In this document: in pieces, positions 10,446 to 10,488 of the stretch | How the letters are laid out: the number at the start of each line of letters is the position of its first letter | How positions within the stretch are numbered: position 1 is the first letter of the stretch | Assembly (NCBI GenBank): GCA_026770585.1 | Contig: MU646797.1 | Coordinates: forward strand, 130,199-140,686 | Direction of reading: 5' to 3' | Length of the DNA: 10,488 nt | Origin: Baffinella frigidus | Taxonomy: Eukaryota > Cryptophyceae > Cryptomonadales > Baffinellaceae | Made by a program: the position numbers and the translations under genes | The notes under the pieces: generated by a model | What the model was told of the DNA's origin: nothing | What the model saw: only the letters and a program-made list of their open reading frames with translations | The model's database searches: none

Positions 10446-10488
10446 ACTGTACAACTGTACAACTGTACAACTGTACAACTGTACAACT
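10446..10488 (+). repeat. AACTGTAC 8-bp satellite, running off the window
   Basis: Five near-identical 8-bp units at the window edge, continuing the satellite of 10095-10260 beyond exon 9. Confidence 0.95.

Noticed and set aside
1-10488. tRNA, rRNA, snRNA or transposase genes
   Set aside because: Looked for cloverleaf and box motifs and for transposase or reverse-transcriptase motifs in the translations by eye; none seen. A covariance-model search would be needed to exclude small RNAs.

Overview
The window reads as nuclear DNA of a eukaryote, most likely an alga or other protist with a large, repeat-rich, intron-dense genome. There are no bacterial-style genes. The recognisable coding sequence is short, GC-rich, in one frame path, and cut by introns of about 0.6-2.4 kb. 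The introns hold C-rich telomere-like heptamers (CCCTAAA and variants) and small foldback elements. The TTTAGGG-type repeat fits green algae, dinoflagellates and some other protists. A Pyramimonas/Cymbomonas-like prasinophyte is one guess that cannot be tested from the sequence alone.

One gene spans the whole window on the + strand: the middle-to-C-terminal part of a BLM-type RecQ DNA helicase. Nine exons of 45-88 bp (near 75-152, 1117-1169, 2424-2480, 3594-3638, 4198-4264, 4939-5019, 6160-6219, 7910-7997, 10359-10418) join in matching phases into about 191 codons without a stop. They run from the start of the second RecA lobe (GIVYC), through YHAGL, motif V (VVVATIAFGMGI) and motif VI (QESGRAGRDG), to the RecQ-Ct zinc module (YC, CRR, YFGE, CN, CDNC). 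The ATPase half lies upstream of the window and any RQC winged helix/HRDC downstream. Coding DNA is only about 5-6% of the window.

The striking feature is in the introns. Seven of the nine exons (1, 2, 3, 4, 5, 8, 9) have one or more partial copies in a flanking intron, usually carrying an exon edge together with its splice site. Exon 3 has an almost complete, phase-compatible second copy. Exon 8 has about ten copies between 7199 and 9147; some are left halves and some right halves, divided at the same codon boundary.

The introns also hold at least five or six families of 120-190 bp MITE-like elements: TIRs beginning CCACACGGTGG, CCACACAGCGG, CCACGCCAGA, CACACGAGGC, CCCACTTAGC, and a foldback centred on ACTAGT. 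There are also large inverted repeats (1404-1636, 6986-7136), near-perfect palindromes (6006-6047, 9923-9962), and an 8-bp GTACAACT-type satellite around exon 9. No tRNA, rRNA, CRISPR array or intact transposase was seen. Other long open frames in the window are low-complexity readings of repeats.
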